Source: Volvox africanus
Lineage: Eukaryota; Chlorophyta; Chlorophyceae; Chlamydomonadales; Volvocaceae
Direction: 5' to 3'
Assembly: GCA_030268105.1 (NCBI GenBank)
Contig: BSDZ01000103.1
Span: 2,236,501-2,300,500 of the forward strand
DNA: 64,000 bases
Shown here one piece after another: positions 1-12,459 of the stretch; the stretch's first letter is position 1, and the number at the start of each line of letters is the position of its first letter. The position numbers and the translations under genes were made by a program. Below the pieces are notes generated by a model. It had not been told where the DNA came from. It saw only the letters and a list, made by a program, of their open reading frames with translations, and made no database searches.

Positions 1-1230
1 TTGTCCCTGCTCCAGATCATCCGCTTTATTTGTGCCGTTCTGTGGCGGGGCGTCCCCTGCTCCTCCGCTACCTGCAACTGTGCCGTCCACTGCTGCAACT
101 GCAAGTGAATTGCAGGACGAGGAGAGGGAAACTCGTGAGCTGCATTCCACCTTATCCAAACCCCTCCCACCCAATTCCGCCCGCTGGACCGCCTCATCAG
201 CATACTGTCGCTTCACTGCTGGAAACCCGCAACGGTCCATTCCTAAGAGAGTAAACACCCCACCTGCAGCAGTGCGTCGTTTACGCTTCCTCCCGCTGCC
301 GCCACCACCACCACTGCTGCCGCCCGCTGCAGTATTGGCGTGTGCAACGTTGGCGCCGCCCCCTTGCGCGGCTGCTACTCCTTCAGTCTGGGCAACCGAC
401 TGTAGCTGTAACGTCCGCGTCGCTGGCCGGGCCACCTTCTGAACGGCAATGAGATCGCCATCCCGCAACAAACCCACGGGTCCGTCCGTCGGCAACGTAA
501 AGCCGCTGAGCACCAGCCTCAGCTCCGCTGCACAGTCCAGCCGCAAGTAAGCATGGATCTGCCATGGGATTGGGGGCTAGATTATTGAAGGTACTTTGGG
601 GTTTGGGTTTTATGAAGTGTATGAAGCTTGATTGGATATCAAGCATGGCGCCGCAGGATTGGGGTGCAGTGCATGAGGCGACAGTAATAGAAGTACCTGT
701 ACAGCAAGGCACTTGGGCAACATGTAGGCGGTGTCGGGAAACGCATGCAACTGGACAATAATGCAGAAGTGTCTTTCAACAGGACCCTGGAAGAAGGCAA
801 GGTTTCGGAACGGGCACTACTTAAGCCCCCTGCCAGATTCCAGGTATGGGCAAAGTAGGCTTGCGTCAAAGGGCAAAGCAGGCGTTGAAACGAGCAGTGG
901 TTGCTTGAAACATCGCCCGGCGTCAGTCCCCCTGCTATATACCAAGAGTCTAGGTCACCCGGGACGGTAGAAGTTTACCCGATAATCCCTTAGAGGTGGA
1001 GAGTTTCACTTCGGGCACTGACCTCGCGGGTGAAATCGGCAATTGTCACAGCGGCAGAGCTCGGACAAAACCTTCGTGCATCACAATGGCGTAATATTAT
1101 TGGTGTCTGGCATCACAATTAAATCCACCAGAGGCTCCGCCAATGCCACCTACCAGCATCGGCCCAGGCCCTGTGCCCGTATGGTCGGCGTCAGCAATGC
1201 TTCAGATAACTCCAGCCGCAACCTTTGCAT
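1..1230 (-). CDS. Coilin-like protein, N-terminal part (gene runs off the left edge)
   Basis: Four minus-strand exons splice in phase: 1230-1154, 1059-1023, 558-264 and 131-1. The product starts MQRLRLEL and continues with SAAVTIADFTRE, then LRLVLSGFTLP and GLLRDGDLIAVQKV. This order (an RLRL strand, a VxDxxxxI-like helix, then LxLxGFxLPP and LxRDxDxIxV) is that of the ubiquitin-like self-association domain at the N-terminus of coilin, the scaffold of nuclear Cajal bodies. A Gly/Ala-rich linker follows, with a basic cluster RKRKRR near the end of exon 3 that could be a nuclear localisation signal. The C-terminal Tudor-like domain would lie outside the window. The acceptor of exon 4 (ACGAG, position 132) is the weakest junction. 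The family call rests on the first 90 or so residues only. Confidence 0.6.
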
Positions 1231-1360
1231 GACTTTTTATTACTTTTACGTTATCCACATACAAGAAGTTGTGCACCACTGCTGATACTTCTGCCCTTCT
1301 TATTGCACTCGAAGTAAAACACATAATCCGATACCAGATTAAGAGCTAACCACATATCAC

Positions 1361-1369
1361 TATATAAAT
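1361..1369 (+). promoter_or_regulatory. TATA-like element in the divergent promoter region
   Basis: TATATAAAT lies in the 387-bp gap between the divergent coilin-like and coiled-coil genes, 249 bp upstream of the coiled-coil start codon. It could serve that gene if the 5' UTR is about 220 nt. Its reverse complement is also TATA-like, so direction is not certain. Confidence 0.35.
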
Positions 1370-1617
1370 AGTTCCGCTCTCCGTAGAAACCAATCTGTCA
1401 AGACTGCATAACGCGGTGATTTAGAGGCGAGATCCATGCTATGAAATGAACGGAAAACCGAGTACAGCAGCTCAAGCGTTGCCACGGGGACCGAATCAAA
1501 CGAGTTACTGTATGCTGGTTCATACTACTGTAGGCAAGATTAACGTGTTTCTGTACAGTCCGGCAAGTAGCAGGTTTGGTGGCTTGATAGTCCAACCACT
1601 GACCAGTACCCACAATA

Positions 1618-4495
1618 ATGAAAGCCCTGAGCCTACATGGTCCTTGGGCTTACTACGAGCGTAAGGCTGCAGAAAATGAACGAAGAATTGCTGACCTTGA
1701 ACATGAAGTTCTGCGATGGAAGTCGCAATATGACGACCTTCAACAAAAGCTGGAATACGCAGAATCTGAGCGGAAACAACTACAAGAAGTGCAGTTGCCA
1801 GGATTACTTGCTGAGAAAGGGCGATCGCAGGGCCTCGTCGACAGTCTTCATGCGGAGCTGGCAACAGAGAGGCTTGAGCGCGCAGAGGAGCACAGGCAGC
1901 TCACCATGGAGGTCTCTAGCTTGACACAGGAGCTACAAAAACTCTCAGCGGATAACGCTGTGCTGCGCTCTGAGCTCGCAAAGACCGTTCACCAGAAGCA
2001 ACTGACTTCCAGCAAGCTGGAGCAGATTCGGAAAAAGCTGGGACTGTCCGAGTCAGAAGCCAAGGCATTCATCCAGGTGGCCAAAGGGGTATCAGGAGGA
2101 CACGTGGCCCCGGACCGCGGCAGACTCCTTAGAGAGAAGCCAACGGAAAACAACGGAACCCAAAAGCCTTAGGAATGCAGGGCCTGTATGTTACCTAGTT
2201 GCCGGTTATGTCGACTAACGTTTCTTGTTTTTGTGGATGGGCATGTCCCGTCGGTACAGGAGTTGGATGAGGCGAAAGCAGCCAGCAAAGCCCTTCGGGA
2301 GGAAAACAAGGGTAAGTGAGAGGGAGTGTGCGGCACCGAGTAGAGGTGGAAGAACCAAACAGGCCTTTTTTAAGCATAGAGATTGTGTCTTCTGGGATGT
2401 ACCTGAAAATCCAAAAGAGGCAACAGTTAAGGCTGATCAACAGGAACAAGCTGATCTGGGTGGAAAGTTCTTATATAATACAGAACCTATCTCCCGTGCA
2501 TGCGGGTTGTGTTCTTTTCATGTTCTATCTTCATGATGGCGTTGAGTGGCTCAATAGGGACAACCACAGCATTGGATGTTAGTGCCTCAGATGCACTCGA
2601 AGTCACAAAACAGCTATTTAGAAGGGCACCTGCTAGGATATATACCGTCACCCACCACCTGTCTTTAAGCTTGACACAACTCTGCACAATCGCCAGTTGG
2701 TGTGGGTTACGTGCCGCCTCTTCCCCTGAACTGTAACCCCCTGGGGAAGTATGAATGCAACTTTTGATGCGCACCGCTACGTCTGCTCTCACGTTGCCTT
2801 TTATTATCCGCTTCCACCTTCCTGGGTCGTACTGCACTTCGCATCTCCTGCGCCGCCTCTCCTACATGGCCCTGCTGTTTGCTTCGCCTTGTTTTCCTAA
2901 CCCCACCTACCTGCCACGGCACTGTTCCCTTTGTCCCTTTAGAGCTTGCCGCGGACAACACGCACCTGAAGCAGCAGGTGGAGAGCCGGTCTCAGCACTG
3001 CATGACCCTCATTGGAGAAAACAAACGGCTGTTGGAACAGGCAAGCGAAGACGGGGCGTGCGGGCACAGCAGTAGACGCTTGAGGACCTTGCATCCAAGC
3101 GTGAGGTGTTATCATTTGCGGGAAGCAGGCTTTAAGCTCCGGGGCGGGGGGGGGCAGCCCGCGAAGGGAAATAGTCAAGCTGTAGAACCTTCCATCATCC
3201 AAAGACCTACTACTGGTGTGAAGATATATATAAGGATGGAGAGGGTGATGATGTGAACATGTCAGGGAACAATGGCTCCTCCCACGCCATGACCTAGGAG
3301 TGCCGTTCGCAACGGCTCGCGACACACACCAGATGCCCCTTTCATGTTGATTATGGTAGGGTTAGTTTACATGGTTTGCACACACAAGTTATCTTACCTG
3401 CTTCAGTGCCTGCCTTCGAGGATATCCCCATCGCATCAGCCCATCGCATCCCATTACATCCCGCGGTGGTGGCGGTTCTTCTGCCACTGTCAGTTGGCAG
3501 AATTGCGGATGCAGTTGCAGAAGCAGCAGGGGGAGCTGTGGCAGGCCAAGGCCGAGCAGCAAAGTGCTATGGCGGCGGCACGGCAGCTGCAAGGCCCGGG
3601 CCGCAGGCCGCCACAGGCTGTGGTGCGGGAGTGGTCGGAGCCAGGAATAGCCGGGGCAGCAGGCATGGCAGTGGAATCCGGCGGGGGCCGGGCCGCGGTG
3701 CGTTTAGCCGAGGGCAAGCAGGTAAAAGGAGAGGAGGGGGAAGACCAACAATAACCGAATCAGTTATAAGGCACCGAATCAGTGTTAGCAAACCGCACTG
3801 GATAGGAGGTCATAAACCGTGTTGCACACATAGACATATGCAAGGGAGTATAAGATGGAGCCGGAGGGACAATGTAAGAAGGTTGGTTTTGCTGGCATCC
3901 TGCAATGTACCTATTGTCCTGATGCTACAGGACCAGCTGCTTTGTGGGTGACCGGAGAGAGCAGCCAGTACTTGGGGTACTTGCTGAATCGGGATCTAGA
4001 CATGGATTGGGGATTGTGTCACATAGAAACTGAGATTTTGTCTCCAAAACCATTAAGGTTTCTCGTATAACATTATGGGGGTATATTATAATGAGATTTC
4101 CAAGCTCAAGACCTGGCGCCTCTTGTGTGTTACGACATACAACTAATGTTGCGTAAGATGGCATCGGCGTCTCTATGATAGTCTCGGGCGGCTCAGCTGT
4201 CGAAGCTTATGAACACGGACAGTCCGTGCCGCTGCTTGGATACTGCCTTCAATGTGCTCCACTCTTTCATCCCTCCTCCATGTAGAATCGTCCTCCGTGG
4301 AGTGACACCGGCAGCGGCAAGACAGGCGTGGCAGGCGCTGCTAAGCCTGTGGTACACATACCTATTGGCGTACGGCCACTCGGCGCCACCGACACCGCCA
4401 AGGCAGGCGTCGTACGGCAGGCCCTGGCAGTCCGGAATCAACGCCTCGTATCGGCTCAGCAGCAGCAGCCGCAGGAGCAAAAGCTGGACGCCTAG
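1618..4495 (+). CDS. Coiled-coil protein of unknown function
   Basis: Exons: 1618-2076 (or to 2088), 2260-2311, 2943-3040, possibly 3076-3105, 3494-3721 and 4286-4495. All joins keep frame. Exon 1 starts MKALSLHGPWAYYERK and becomes a long heptad-type helix (DLEHEVLRWKSQYDDL, later VSSLTQELQKLSADNAVL). Exons 2-4 continue the coiled coil (ELDEAKAASKALREENK, then ELAADNTHLKQQVES, then LAELRMQLQKQQGELW). The last exon is not coiled coil: it starts NRPPWSDTGSGKTG and ends in a Gln-rich tail. A lone GSGKT resembles a P-loop but no other ATPase motif follows, so I assign no enzymatic role. Between exons 3 and 4 the reading TLEDLASKRE at 3076 fits the coiled coil but needs a 35-nt GC-AG intron or a frameshift. 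I do not recognise the family; a structural or cytoskeletal role is only a guess. Confidence 0.6.
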
Positions 4496-6223
4496 CAGCC
4501 GAGCACCATGGTGAAATGACGCAGGTGGCCCCCACCGGTAATTATATATCAGGGTTTAGCTCCTTCAGCTCTGGGCAGGGCTCTGATGCAAACAAGGCAG
4601 CCCATTGATGCTATAGGGTGAAACCAGAAGATCAACCAACCCAGAAGTAATTGCGCTAACCACTGGTGACTGCCCAGGGCCCACGATCCCATCATTACAC
4701 GACTACCCGGTCGAAAGGAGGACGCTGGACGGACTGCTGATGGGTGGGGCAGATTGAGCCTGACAAGGCAAGTCCTTTAAAGGGCTTGTTTGCTGTGCTT
4801 CTCACGATGCAGTGCAGCGCGGGGATGTCTAGTGAATGTGCATGTGTGCGTTTCCATCTGGATGGCCAAATGGATAAATGGGTAAAGGATCTAACAGTAC
4901 AGTGTGTGAGATCGAATTTCCAAACCACCGAAGACCACTTTACGCTGCTGAGCAAGTCCGGCCTGCACGGGCAAGTGGGCAGTCGGCAGTGCTAGATATG
5001 CCGATGGGCGGGGAAGGACTCGGCCCAGCGGGGGCTCCACTCATACAGCCACTGACAGAAAACCATTGAGAACCGGCCCATTGAGAACCCTTTATTGAAG
5101 CCACTTACGCAACGAATGAATGCTGATGTGCTTTTGGCTGAACTCAACGATTGACAACTTGGCATGATACGCAGCGGGTTTCTGCTGTAGACCCATCCTT
5201 AGGGTGTACTGATTACTAGCGGGTAGAGGCCCCAAAACCGTTCGGCTGCCGCAGATGGTCTTTTCGGGCGTCTTCACAGTGCTCTTACAATATACTACGA
5301 TGTACCGACCATTAGGTACGGGAACGGCGCTGGAAAAGCTACCGGCTCCCACTGTAATTAGCAGTTCTCCTGTTACTGTCAATCTCATGTCTTTTACGAT
5401 GAACAAATGTGCGTAAATAAGCATGTGGTCAAGCTTTGTTGCGAAGTCGATCACGCAGCCTTCCTAATCAGCCATGGTAATGTGCAAGCTAATAAGTTGA
5501 GATCCAATCTAGGATCCAGTTTACGACACAGCCGCGAACCTGTGCACACTGTATGCCATCAGACATTCAAACCGATGGCTTTCTGGCCTTATGGTACGAG
5601 TCGACAGTTGCTAAAAAATCGTCAACAATCGATGACAGGCTTAAATTGTTCGCCCCGAAACCACAGCTGACCTTCAACAAAAGCCTACCTGCGATCTCAC
5701 TGCCAAGCTGCCACCATGTGGCGGTGTATAACGCCCTCATAACGACATTTACTACCGGTCTCTTGCCCTGATTACCGCATACCAGCTGTCATCAGCCCCA
5801 CCCATGTCGTCCCCTACTTATGGTAAAGACAGAGTTCGCCATCAAACCGCTATCACGCGATCATGGCTGTGGTGGATTACCCTGCGATTCTGTGTTTGTG
5901 TCCTCCCATGCCCCATGCCCGTTTTACATGACAGAGCTTTCTGAATCCCCGAGGTTGGGGTGGGGGTGGGGGATAACAAGCCAAGCCCAATGCAGAGAAA
6001 CACGGGAATAATGGTATCGGATGTCGTGGGGCCACAGTACAGACACAACCATTTATTCCCACACATAATGGTGTCTGTAGTGCCTGCCGCTGCAGCCTAC
6101 ACGCTCCCTAGCCTAATTGATTCACCATCTTATCCCATCATTCGAATAAATCCCCTTTCTGTCGATTTGCTTCCCCCCTCCCGGCCCCGGCTGGGCCTCG
6201 TCACCTCGAACCATCGCTCCTCG
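4496..6223. other. Convergent intergenic region
   Basis: This lies between the ends of the coiled-coil gene (+) and the pseudouridine synthase gene (-). Open frames such as the minus frame at 5092-5454 have no recognisable domain or splice context. A plus TGTAA near 5351 and a minus TGTAA at 5924-5928 suggest that both 3' UTRs lie here. No gene supported. Confidence 0.4.
5924..5928 (-). terminator. Polyadenylation signal TGTAA for the pseudouridine synthase gene
   Basis: TGTAA on the minus strand about 300 nt downstream of the stop codon at 6224. TGTAA is the usual polyadenylation signal of volvocine algae. Confidence 0.4.
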
Positions 6224-9200
6224 TTAATCCTCGTCAGACCGCACGTCGGGGATGCTCTCCAAGAGCCTGCCGTACTCATCGTGCTGCAGATCCGGATACA
6301 GCAGCACGCTACGGGACGATAATAACGGGGCCCACATGATTGTAGGGTGTAAGGGTGTAACATCCCTACTAAATAGGTGGATGAAATCCGAGCTCATCCA
6401 GGTTGTTGTTGTCCCAAACTAAACTAAACTAAACTCTCATTCTTCAAGATTGAGCGGACCCTTATCACGTAAGAGAGAACACAGCTTTCCGGCCCTTCCG
6501 GTTTCGCTTACATGTTGTTAGTCGTAGAAACAAAAAAGCAACTATGTGACCCCTAATAAGGATATCAAAGAAACGCAGGACCCAGCTCAGCCGTTGCGAG
6601 GGAGCCTCTTCTACTTCAACGGATTCTCCCTCCTTGCGGATTCACTTCTCCATCGGGCGCACACACACACATACACACTCACACAGGAGTCCATAACAGC
6701 AAGGCGGAGAAGACAGCGTGAACTGTGTGAGTGCAGCAAGCCCATGCCAGGTTTCCGCACGACGGCTTATACGCGCCAATGACCCCCAAAAATTATCCCC
6801 TCACAAAAGCGGGTCCTGCATACGAAAGCATCGACCGTTGGTTTGCTTTCGGTTGGTCCTTGTTCCGTTTTAGTGGAGTTTGAAACTACACTGGAGGTTG
6901 AATACCACAGATGCACCAGTTAAACAGAGTCGACAATGCAACACGCAGCGACACCCACACAGTGAAGGACTGCGGGTCCCGAGTCGTACCTGGGGTCGTC
7001 AACTCGCGTCTCGTAAAAGACGTGGTGGAGGCACAACCCCTTGGCGGGCGCCACGTTGTACCCTCGGTAAGAGCCGTAACAGCCTTCGCACAGGTACGTC
7101 GGGTGCGGGTGAGTAGGGATTCGGGCAGGCAGAAGGAATCCGTTCGCTCACTCGGGATTCGGGGACCACACAGCGTAATGAAATAGTAAGCAGCCTATCC
7201 AGCCGACCCTTTCACCCACCTTGATACTCAAATGAGTGGACTTCTTTTGGTCCTAATCTTTACCCAGCCAGGTAGGGAGGCAAATACGTAGGGAGCTCAC
7301 AGTTCCTCCCCCATCTGGCCCCCACCTGGCGGTGCGTTGCTGCCAATCTCAAGCATGCAAACCACCGCATCCATCGACAGCCGCCCCTCCCCCACCGCCA
7401 CCAGCGCCCCGGAGATGTGACGAACCATCTTGTACAGGAAGCCGTCGCCCTCTACCTGACCAGTGAGGTGAGGGACGGATGGGTGGGTGGGCACGTGTTG
7501 CGGATCGTGGTACTGGTGGTGGCGGGGCGGTGGGGATAGGTGAGGTCGAAACGTGGTGTATGTACCGCCATGAAGGGGATCATGGGTCAGATGTTTGATG
7601 GGTGATGGGTGCTAGTTCTCGTCATCAAGACACGGCTGCAGAGATGCCCCCCTCACGGGCGCTCCGCCCTGCCCCGTTCCACCTGCTAAGCGTGCGTTTA
7701 AAGAACACTATAGAACTATACCGATGTATCATTAAACTGAATAATTAAAAACATTAATTAGATTGCCTGCTGTTACTTCGTAATGAGTGATGAGAGCTAC
7801 TCACAAATAAGAGCTCTGGACACCCCGTCTGGAAGTCCCTCTCGATAACGTAACGCACGATTCGTCAGCATGTCCCTGAACCAAAATCCCCCTCCCTAAT
7901 GCGTAATAGTTCATCCTATCTTTCCCCCTTCTCACCCTGTAAGTTCATCCTACCAAAACCCATCTCGGCAGCCCGCCACTGGCCCCGACCACGCACACAT
8001 CCTTTCCCACGCATCACGTGTCATCCCACCCCACGGCCCGGACCCCTCACCTCAATCCTCATTGCCCCGGACACCCCCTCCCCGAGCTCCACCACCTCCA
8101 CACGTTTCAGTGTTTTAATAGTGTTTCGTTTCCTGGGCCTCCCGCCCTCCTCCCCAATGTTGGAGAACTGCGTAAAGTCGTGGGTGCCCTCCAGCGCCCC
8201 CGCAGCGGCCCGCATGGCAACCAGGTCGAGCGGCTTCCGGACGTGCATGGCGTAGCGGTGACGCAGAGGGTCGTGCGTCTCTGCGTTGGTGAGACTGTAG
8301 TGGTAGCACTGAACAGGCGTGGAGAGGGTGAGGGGGGTTACCACAGTGCGATTGCAAGCGGAGTGAGTAATCAGTTAGGGGGCGAAAGCTTCTTGATGGC
8401 GGCGTATGTGTTCACATGTATAACCTTGGTACCCAGTTACATAAGAATATCAGAAAAGATATTATCAATGTAGCGTGTATTATCTTCATACTTCATGTAA
8501 TATAATGGGTTTTAGGGTTTATAAAATAAAATAAGATAAAATAAAATAAAACAAAAATAAAGCATAATATATAATGAATATAATATAATATAATTGTATA
8601 ATACAAATGAATATTGTACATGCATATGAAACGGTTTCGTACCAGGCGGACACCATCACACAATGGGAGAATAAAGTGGGCCTAGGTTGGTAACGAGGAG
8701 GAAGGAACCGACAGACAGTCTACAGAAGCAGGGGCGGCGGCGGATGCTGGGGGAGGGGCGGAGTATCCACTCAACAGGGCACAATCGCACCCATACCTTG
8801 CCAAGCGCGCTGCAAGTAACGCTGAAGTCAGGTGCTGTACGGGTTATACTCAGAACGCGGATGTCGTGAGGCAAGACGGAGTTGAGCTTGTACGGCATTT
8901 TGTCAAAGTCCAGTTCCCGGTTGCAACTGAATTGAACCACCTATCGGGGCCCACCGGCAACAAGGCACCGGGAGAGAAGATAACATTACGTAAGTAAACA
9001 CTATGCTTGTAATTAAAAACTTAGATCCAAAATCATACGCAAAAGGTACAATGCAAAGGGGATGGGGGATGATATTGCGAAAAACCGCCATAACTGCCTG
9101 AACGTTATGTGGAGAAGGACTTGATATCGACTCAGCACAGACACAGCCTCGTCACGAGATTGAAATCCGCGGGGTGCTATCGTAAGGCCCTCGAGGCGGA

Positions 9201-10313
9201 CTCATCGCGTCACTAGCACCGCAACACGGCACCCCACGCGTCCGCTCACCGTATTCAGGATTCCATGGATCCAGATTTCGTACTTCCTACCGACCCGTAA
9301 TCCACATGTGTATCCGTATCCCCGACATATACCCAACGCACACATATGCATCCGGATATATACACACGGACATCGCACACATATACATACACATGCACAC
9401 ATACACGAATACATGCGCAGAAAATCCCCTCCCTCCCACCCCTCTTCTCCCACCTGCCCCCGCGCATGTACCCCCGAGTCCGTTCGCCCCGCGGCTCGCA
9501 CTCCCAGCACAGCCCGGTCCTCACGGAGCACTGTGCACAGGGCCGACTCCAGGAAGCGCTGTACAGTGGGCGCCGATGGCTGTAGCTGCCAGCCACAGTA
9601 GTCCGTACCGTCGTACGCCACAATCAATCGATGGCTAAATCTTCCCAGCCGACCTACGGGACGATTAATTCAAAAACTCGATATAATATATGTATACATA
9701 TATATTGTGACGGGGGAGGGGGGAAAGGTGGATCGGTTGGCATCTAGGGTTATGACAACCCGCGATCAATATCGGGCGCCATGATGCACATGCAGCGCCG
9801 TCACAGAAGCTAGTGCGTTTTGAATCCCATCGAGCAAGGGAGCACCATGCTCCGATACACCTCCGGCCAGTCGTCGTCGACGATATTACATATATGTCAG
9901 ATTTTATTATAAATCATGTCTTTTTATTTATACCAATTAAAGCTCACTGACTCTCTGCCAGTCAGATTGTCTGTCTGTCCTCCGCCTGTTTTCGGCCTAT
10001 CTGTCTGCCAGTCTGTCTTTGCCGGGCGTCTCGTACCGAGGCCTCCAGATCTGTCCTCTACGAAGGGCGAAGTGGTACTGGTGATAAGGCCCTCGCCCGC
10101 AGCGACCCCATCGTTACTGGACGGCAGTAGTGGCGGCGATGGTGGTGACGTCAGCGAGTCGTTTTTGGACAGTGACGCTGACGTGGCGACATTGCGGTGG
10201 GTTACCCCGAGATGCTCCGAAGGCGGTCCTGTGGAGATAGCGGTTGGGGCGACAGAGACGTGGCCATCCCGTTCGCGGGATGGTTTTAACGGTTTTCTTG
10301 AGATCACAACCAT
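6224..10313 (-). CDS. TruA/PUS1-family tRNA pseudouridine synthase
   Basis: Seven exons splice without a phase conflict: 10313-9934, 9634-9454, 8940-8797, 8308-8051, 7455-7326, 7062-6990 and 6308-6224, giving about 416 residues. Exon 2 has the TruA N-terminal signature [15 protein letters not shown] and the catalytic motif [15 protein letters not shown], whose aspartate is the nucleophile that isomerises uridine in tRNA. Later exons give [13 protein letters not shown], the tRNA-contact segment [14 protein letters not shown] (here [13 protein letters not shown]), [10 protein letters not shown], the C-terminal [16 protein letters not shown], and [13 protein letters not shown]. The core is complete and colinear with the family. 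Exon 1 adds about 126 low-complexity residues starting [10 protein letters not shown]; it may be an organelle-targeting extension, and both its start and its GTATAA donor are the least certain parts. AT-rich introns at about 7690-7860 and 8450-8640 contrast with the exons. Confidence 0.85.
8511..8605. repeat. AT-rich ATAAA-type repeat in an intron
   Basis: Degenerate (ATAAA)n followed by TAATA-type repeats, inside the intron between exons 3 and 4 of the pseudouridine synthase gene. It is nearly free of G and C, unlike the flanking sequence. Confidence 0.7.
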
Positions 10314-10755
10314 GCCAAAAACTTCCGGAACCGTTGAGGTTGTTGTAATTACCGTTACTACTTCAGGTTTTGTACCAGCACCGTCGCTGGCGAACGTTCA
10401 ACGTCTGCCCATGCACACGATGCCGCATCCACCCTCATATGCTGCCACAAAAGTCACAAATACAATTGAGATGTTGAGAACGCCTGCCATATATGTAAAC
10501 TACCTGCCATATCACCATCGCCATCAGCGCTACTGCCGCCGCTGCCCTTCAACGAGCACCTGACGCCGTCAGCACCAGCGCCCCGGTCACGTCCACTTCC
10601 ATTTTCCCGTCTAGTCGATCCTGTTACTGCGTCTGCCGCTGTTGTTCCTGGCGCTGCTGGTGCTGGTACCGGTGCTGTTATGGTCCCCCCTCCTCCAGCT
10701 GCATATGCTGCTGCTGCCTTGGCAGTTCCTCGCCCCTGGCGGCCCGGCCGAGGGG
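10314..10755. other. Gap between two minus-strand genes
   Basis: Probable promoter and 5' UTR of the pseudouridine synthase gene and 3' UTR of the TMEM42-like gene. A plus frame stays open over 9916-10563 but it is antisense to exon 1 of the synthase and has no recognisable domain, so it is not called. Confidence 0.3.
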
Positions 10756-10876
10756 CTAGGACCCATCCCGCCGGCCTCCCCTGCCGCGGTGGCGAGCAAC
10801 TGCTTCGTCTGCAACTCTCCGCGATCGACCCACCGACATGGGCAAGTCCCGCTGCCCCTCCCGCTGGGGTGAGTCT

Positions 10877-10911
<35 letters not shown>

Positions 10912-12300
10912 AAGCTGCTGAAGCTGCGGGGCCCCCGCGTCCCAAAAGGCCGCCCCCCCCGACTCTGACGGCGGCGATGGCAGCACCGGCCGCGGCGGTG
11001 GTGGTGCCGCGGCTGTGACCAGTGCAAGGCCCAAGAGGATGCAAGCAACGCCCAGAAGCCACCGAGGTCCGATTGCCTCGCCGTACAGCAACTTGCCCAG
11101 CAGGCCCTATCCCCCGTGCATTGCGGGTAAGGAGGGGGGAATACACGCATGAGCTGATGCAGCAAAGAAGTAAAACTCCCTCGCATGAGGCCAAAACTGT
11201 GTGGTAAGGTAACTTCGCACCATACAAGCTTGCTAAGATGATTCCCTAAGAAGATATCCAAAGTTATCGCCATCGACATATGTCTTATAGATAGGGGGCA
11301 GTGGGTTGGGGAGCCCTTTGCGCCGGTAATGAATAACGAACCCTTTGCATTCGAACAGAGCACCACATGCAGAACACAACCTACAGCGTACGGATGTAAT
11401 GCCGTACCGTTGCAATTATGTTGGCGGCGTTGCTGTATACGGTTGCTTGTAGGGACGGCAACCCCTGGAGACTGCGTAGGTAGAACGTCATCGTGGCTGC
11501 ATTGCACTGCGTCGATAAAGAGTTTCCAACATAAACAGGATACGATGGAATGTTGTTTGGTTTTTGGGTATTCACAGTTTGAAATAAAAACGTCTCAACC
11601 AGATGCTAAGCCGGCGAGTGAAAGAGGTCCGCGGCCAGATCGCGGCATCAGGCGACGATCAAACAGTGAAAACGCGATCATGAAGTGAGGGCTTTGAGAA
11701 GTCGCAGTGTCGGAATTGAGAAACATCCGGCTCTTCTTCGGAAAAGATGCATCTAAGGACCAAAAGTGCGCCTACATTTTAGTAAGAATACACAAATATT
11801 ATGTATGTACATAAAATGTGTGTGTACCTCCAGCAGCCTCCAGCCTCCATCCCCAAGGCCCTCAGCACTCTGATCAGTGCGCAGCCTCCGTGGGTTTCAT
11901 TGCCCAGGCCCCCCATTGCTCTCGCCGCCTCTGATGCCGCACTCCCCTAATAAGCTCACGACGTATTTGGCGGGGCCTCGGCACGCCCCACTCCCTCGGC
12001 TAATCGTCTTGGCTGATGCGCCCGCCAAAGGACCCCCCCCAGAATGCGGCCGTCGTGGATGATGCAACCATAGCCCAGCAGGCGCCGCGAAGCCCCACCC
12101 ACCGTGAAGAGCAACGCGTAGCAAAGGACACGGCCCGCCGGGCCCAGTAGAAGCGAGCCTGGCGCCTTGCCGAATACTGCCGCAACTGCCCCGCAGCATC
12201 CTGCACAGGCGCTAAGTAATTCAGGCCGCAACGTGGGAAATCTGTCAGCTTGGCGGCGCATGCATGAACGAATTGTTTCAGCTCCCAGGAATTCGCTCAA
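10756..12300 (-). CDS. TMEM42/EamA-like small membrane protein, frame disturbed
   Basis: The 5' part (from 12300) reads MSEFLGAETIR and then LLSACAGCCGAVAAVFGKA and GRVLCYALLF, matching the first membrane segments of TMEM42-type proteins. The next family block, AMVASSTTAAF, is in a different frame (around 12020-12055). The last exon, 11106-10756, reads GLLGKLLYGEAIGPRWLLG and then a hydrophobic helix ILLGLALVTA, the typical closing segment of EamA/DMT transporters, followed by a Pro-rich and poly-Gln tail and a stop. The change of frame near 12120 and the lack of an in-phase junction to the last exon mean that a small exon is unseen, or there is a sequence error, or the gene is decaying. The poly-Gln tract is an (CTG/CAG) repeat at about 10878-10922. 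Membrane location is supported; substrate is unknown. Confidence 0.5.
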
Positions 12301-12454
12301 GTAATTCTGTCATAATAAATATTCAATAATCTAATCGTTTCGTGATTTGATCGTGTGCATATCATAGTCCATTGCGGAAATTGGATGTTGACGTCTGTAA
12401 GGAGACGAGGTGCAACTTGTTCATCGAGGAGATATGCGATTTTCGTTGACGTAA

Positions 12455-12459
12455 TTACA
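12455..12459 (-). terminator. Polyadenylation signal TGTAA for the small basic protein gene
   Basis: TGTAA on the minus strand about 475 nt downstream of the stop codon at 12935. It suggests that the open frame at 12455-12727 is 3' UTR. Confidence 0.35.

Noticed and set aside
9916..10563. 215-codon plus-strand open frame
   Set aside because: Antisense to exon 1 of the pseudouridine synthase, with no domain and no splice or polyadenylation context.
10611..11507. Long minus-strand open frame of 298 codons
   Set aside because: It is an out-of-frame reading of the TMEM42-like last exon; the CTG/CAG and GC-rich repeats keep all frames open.
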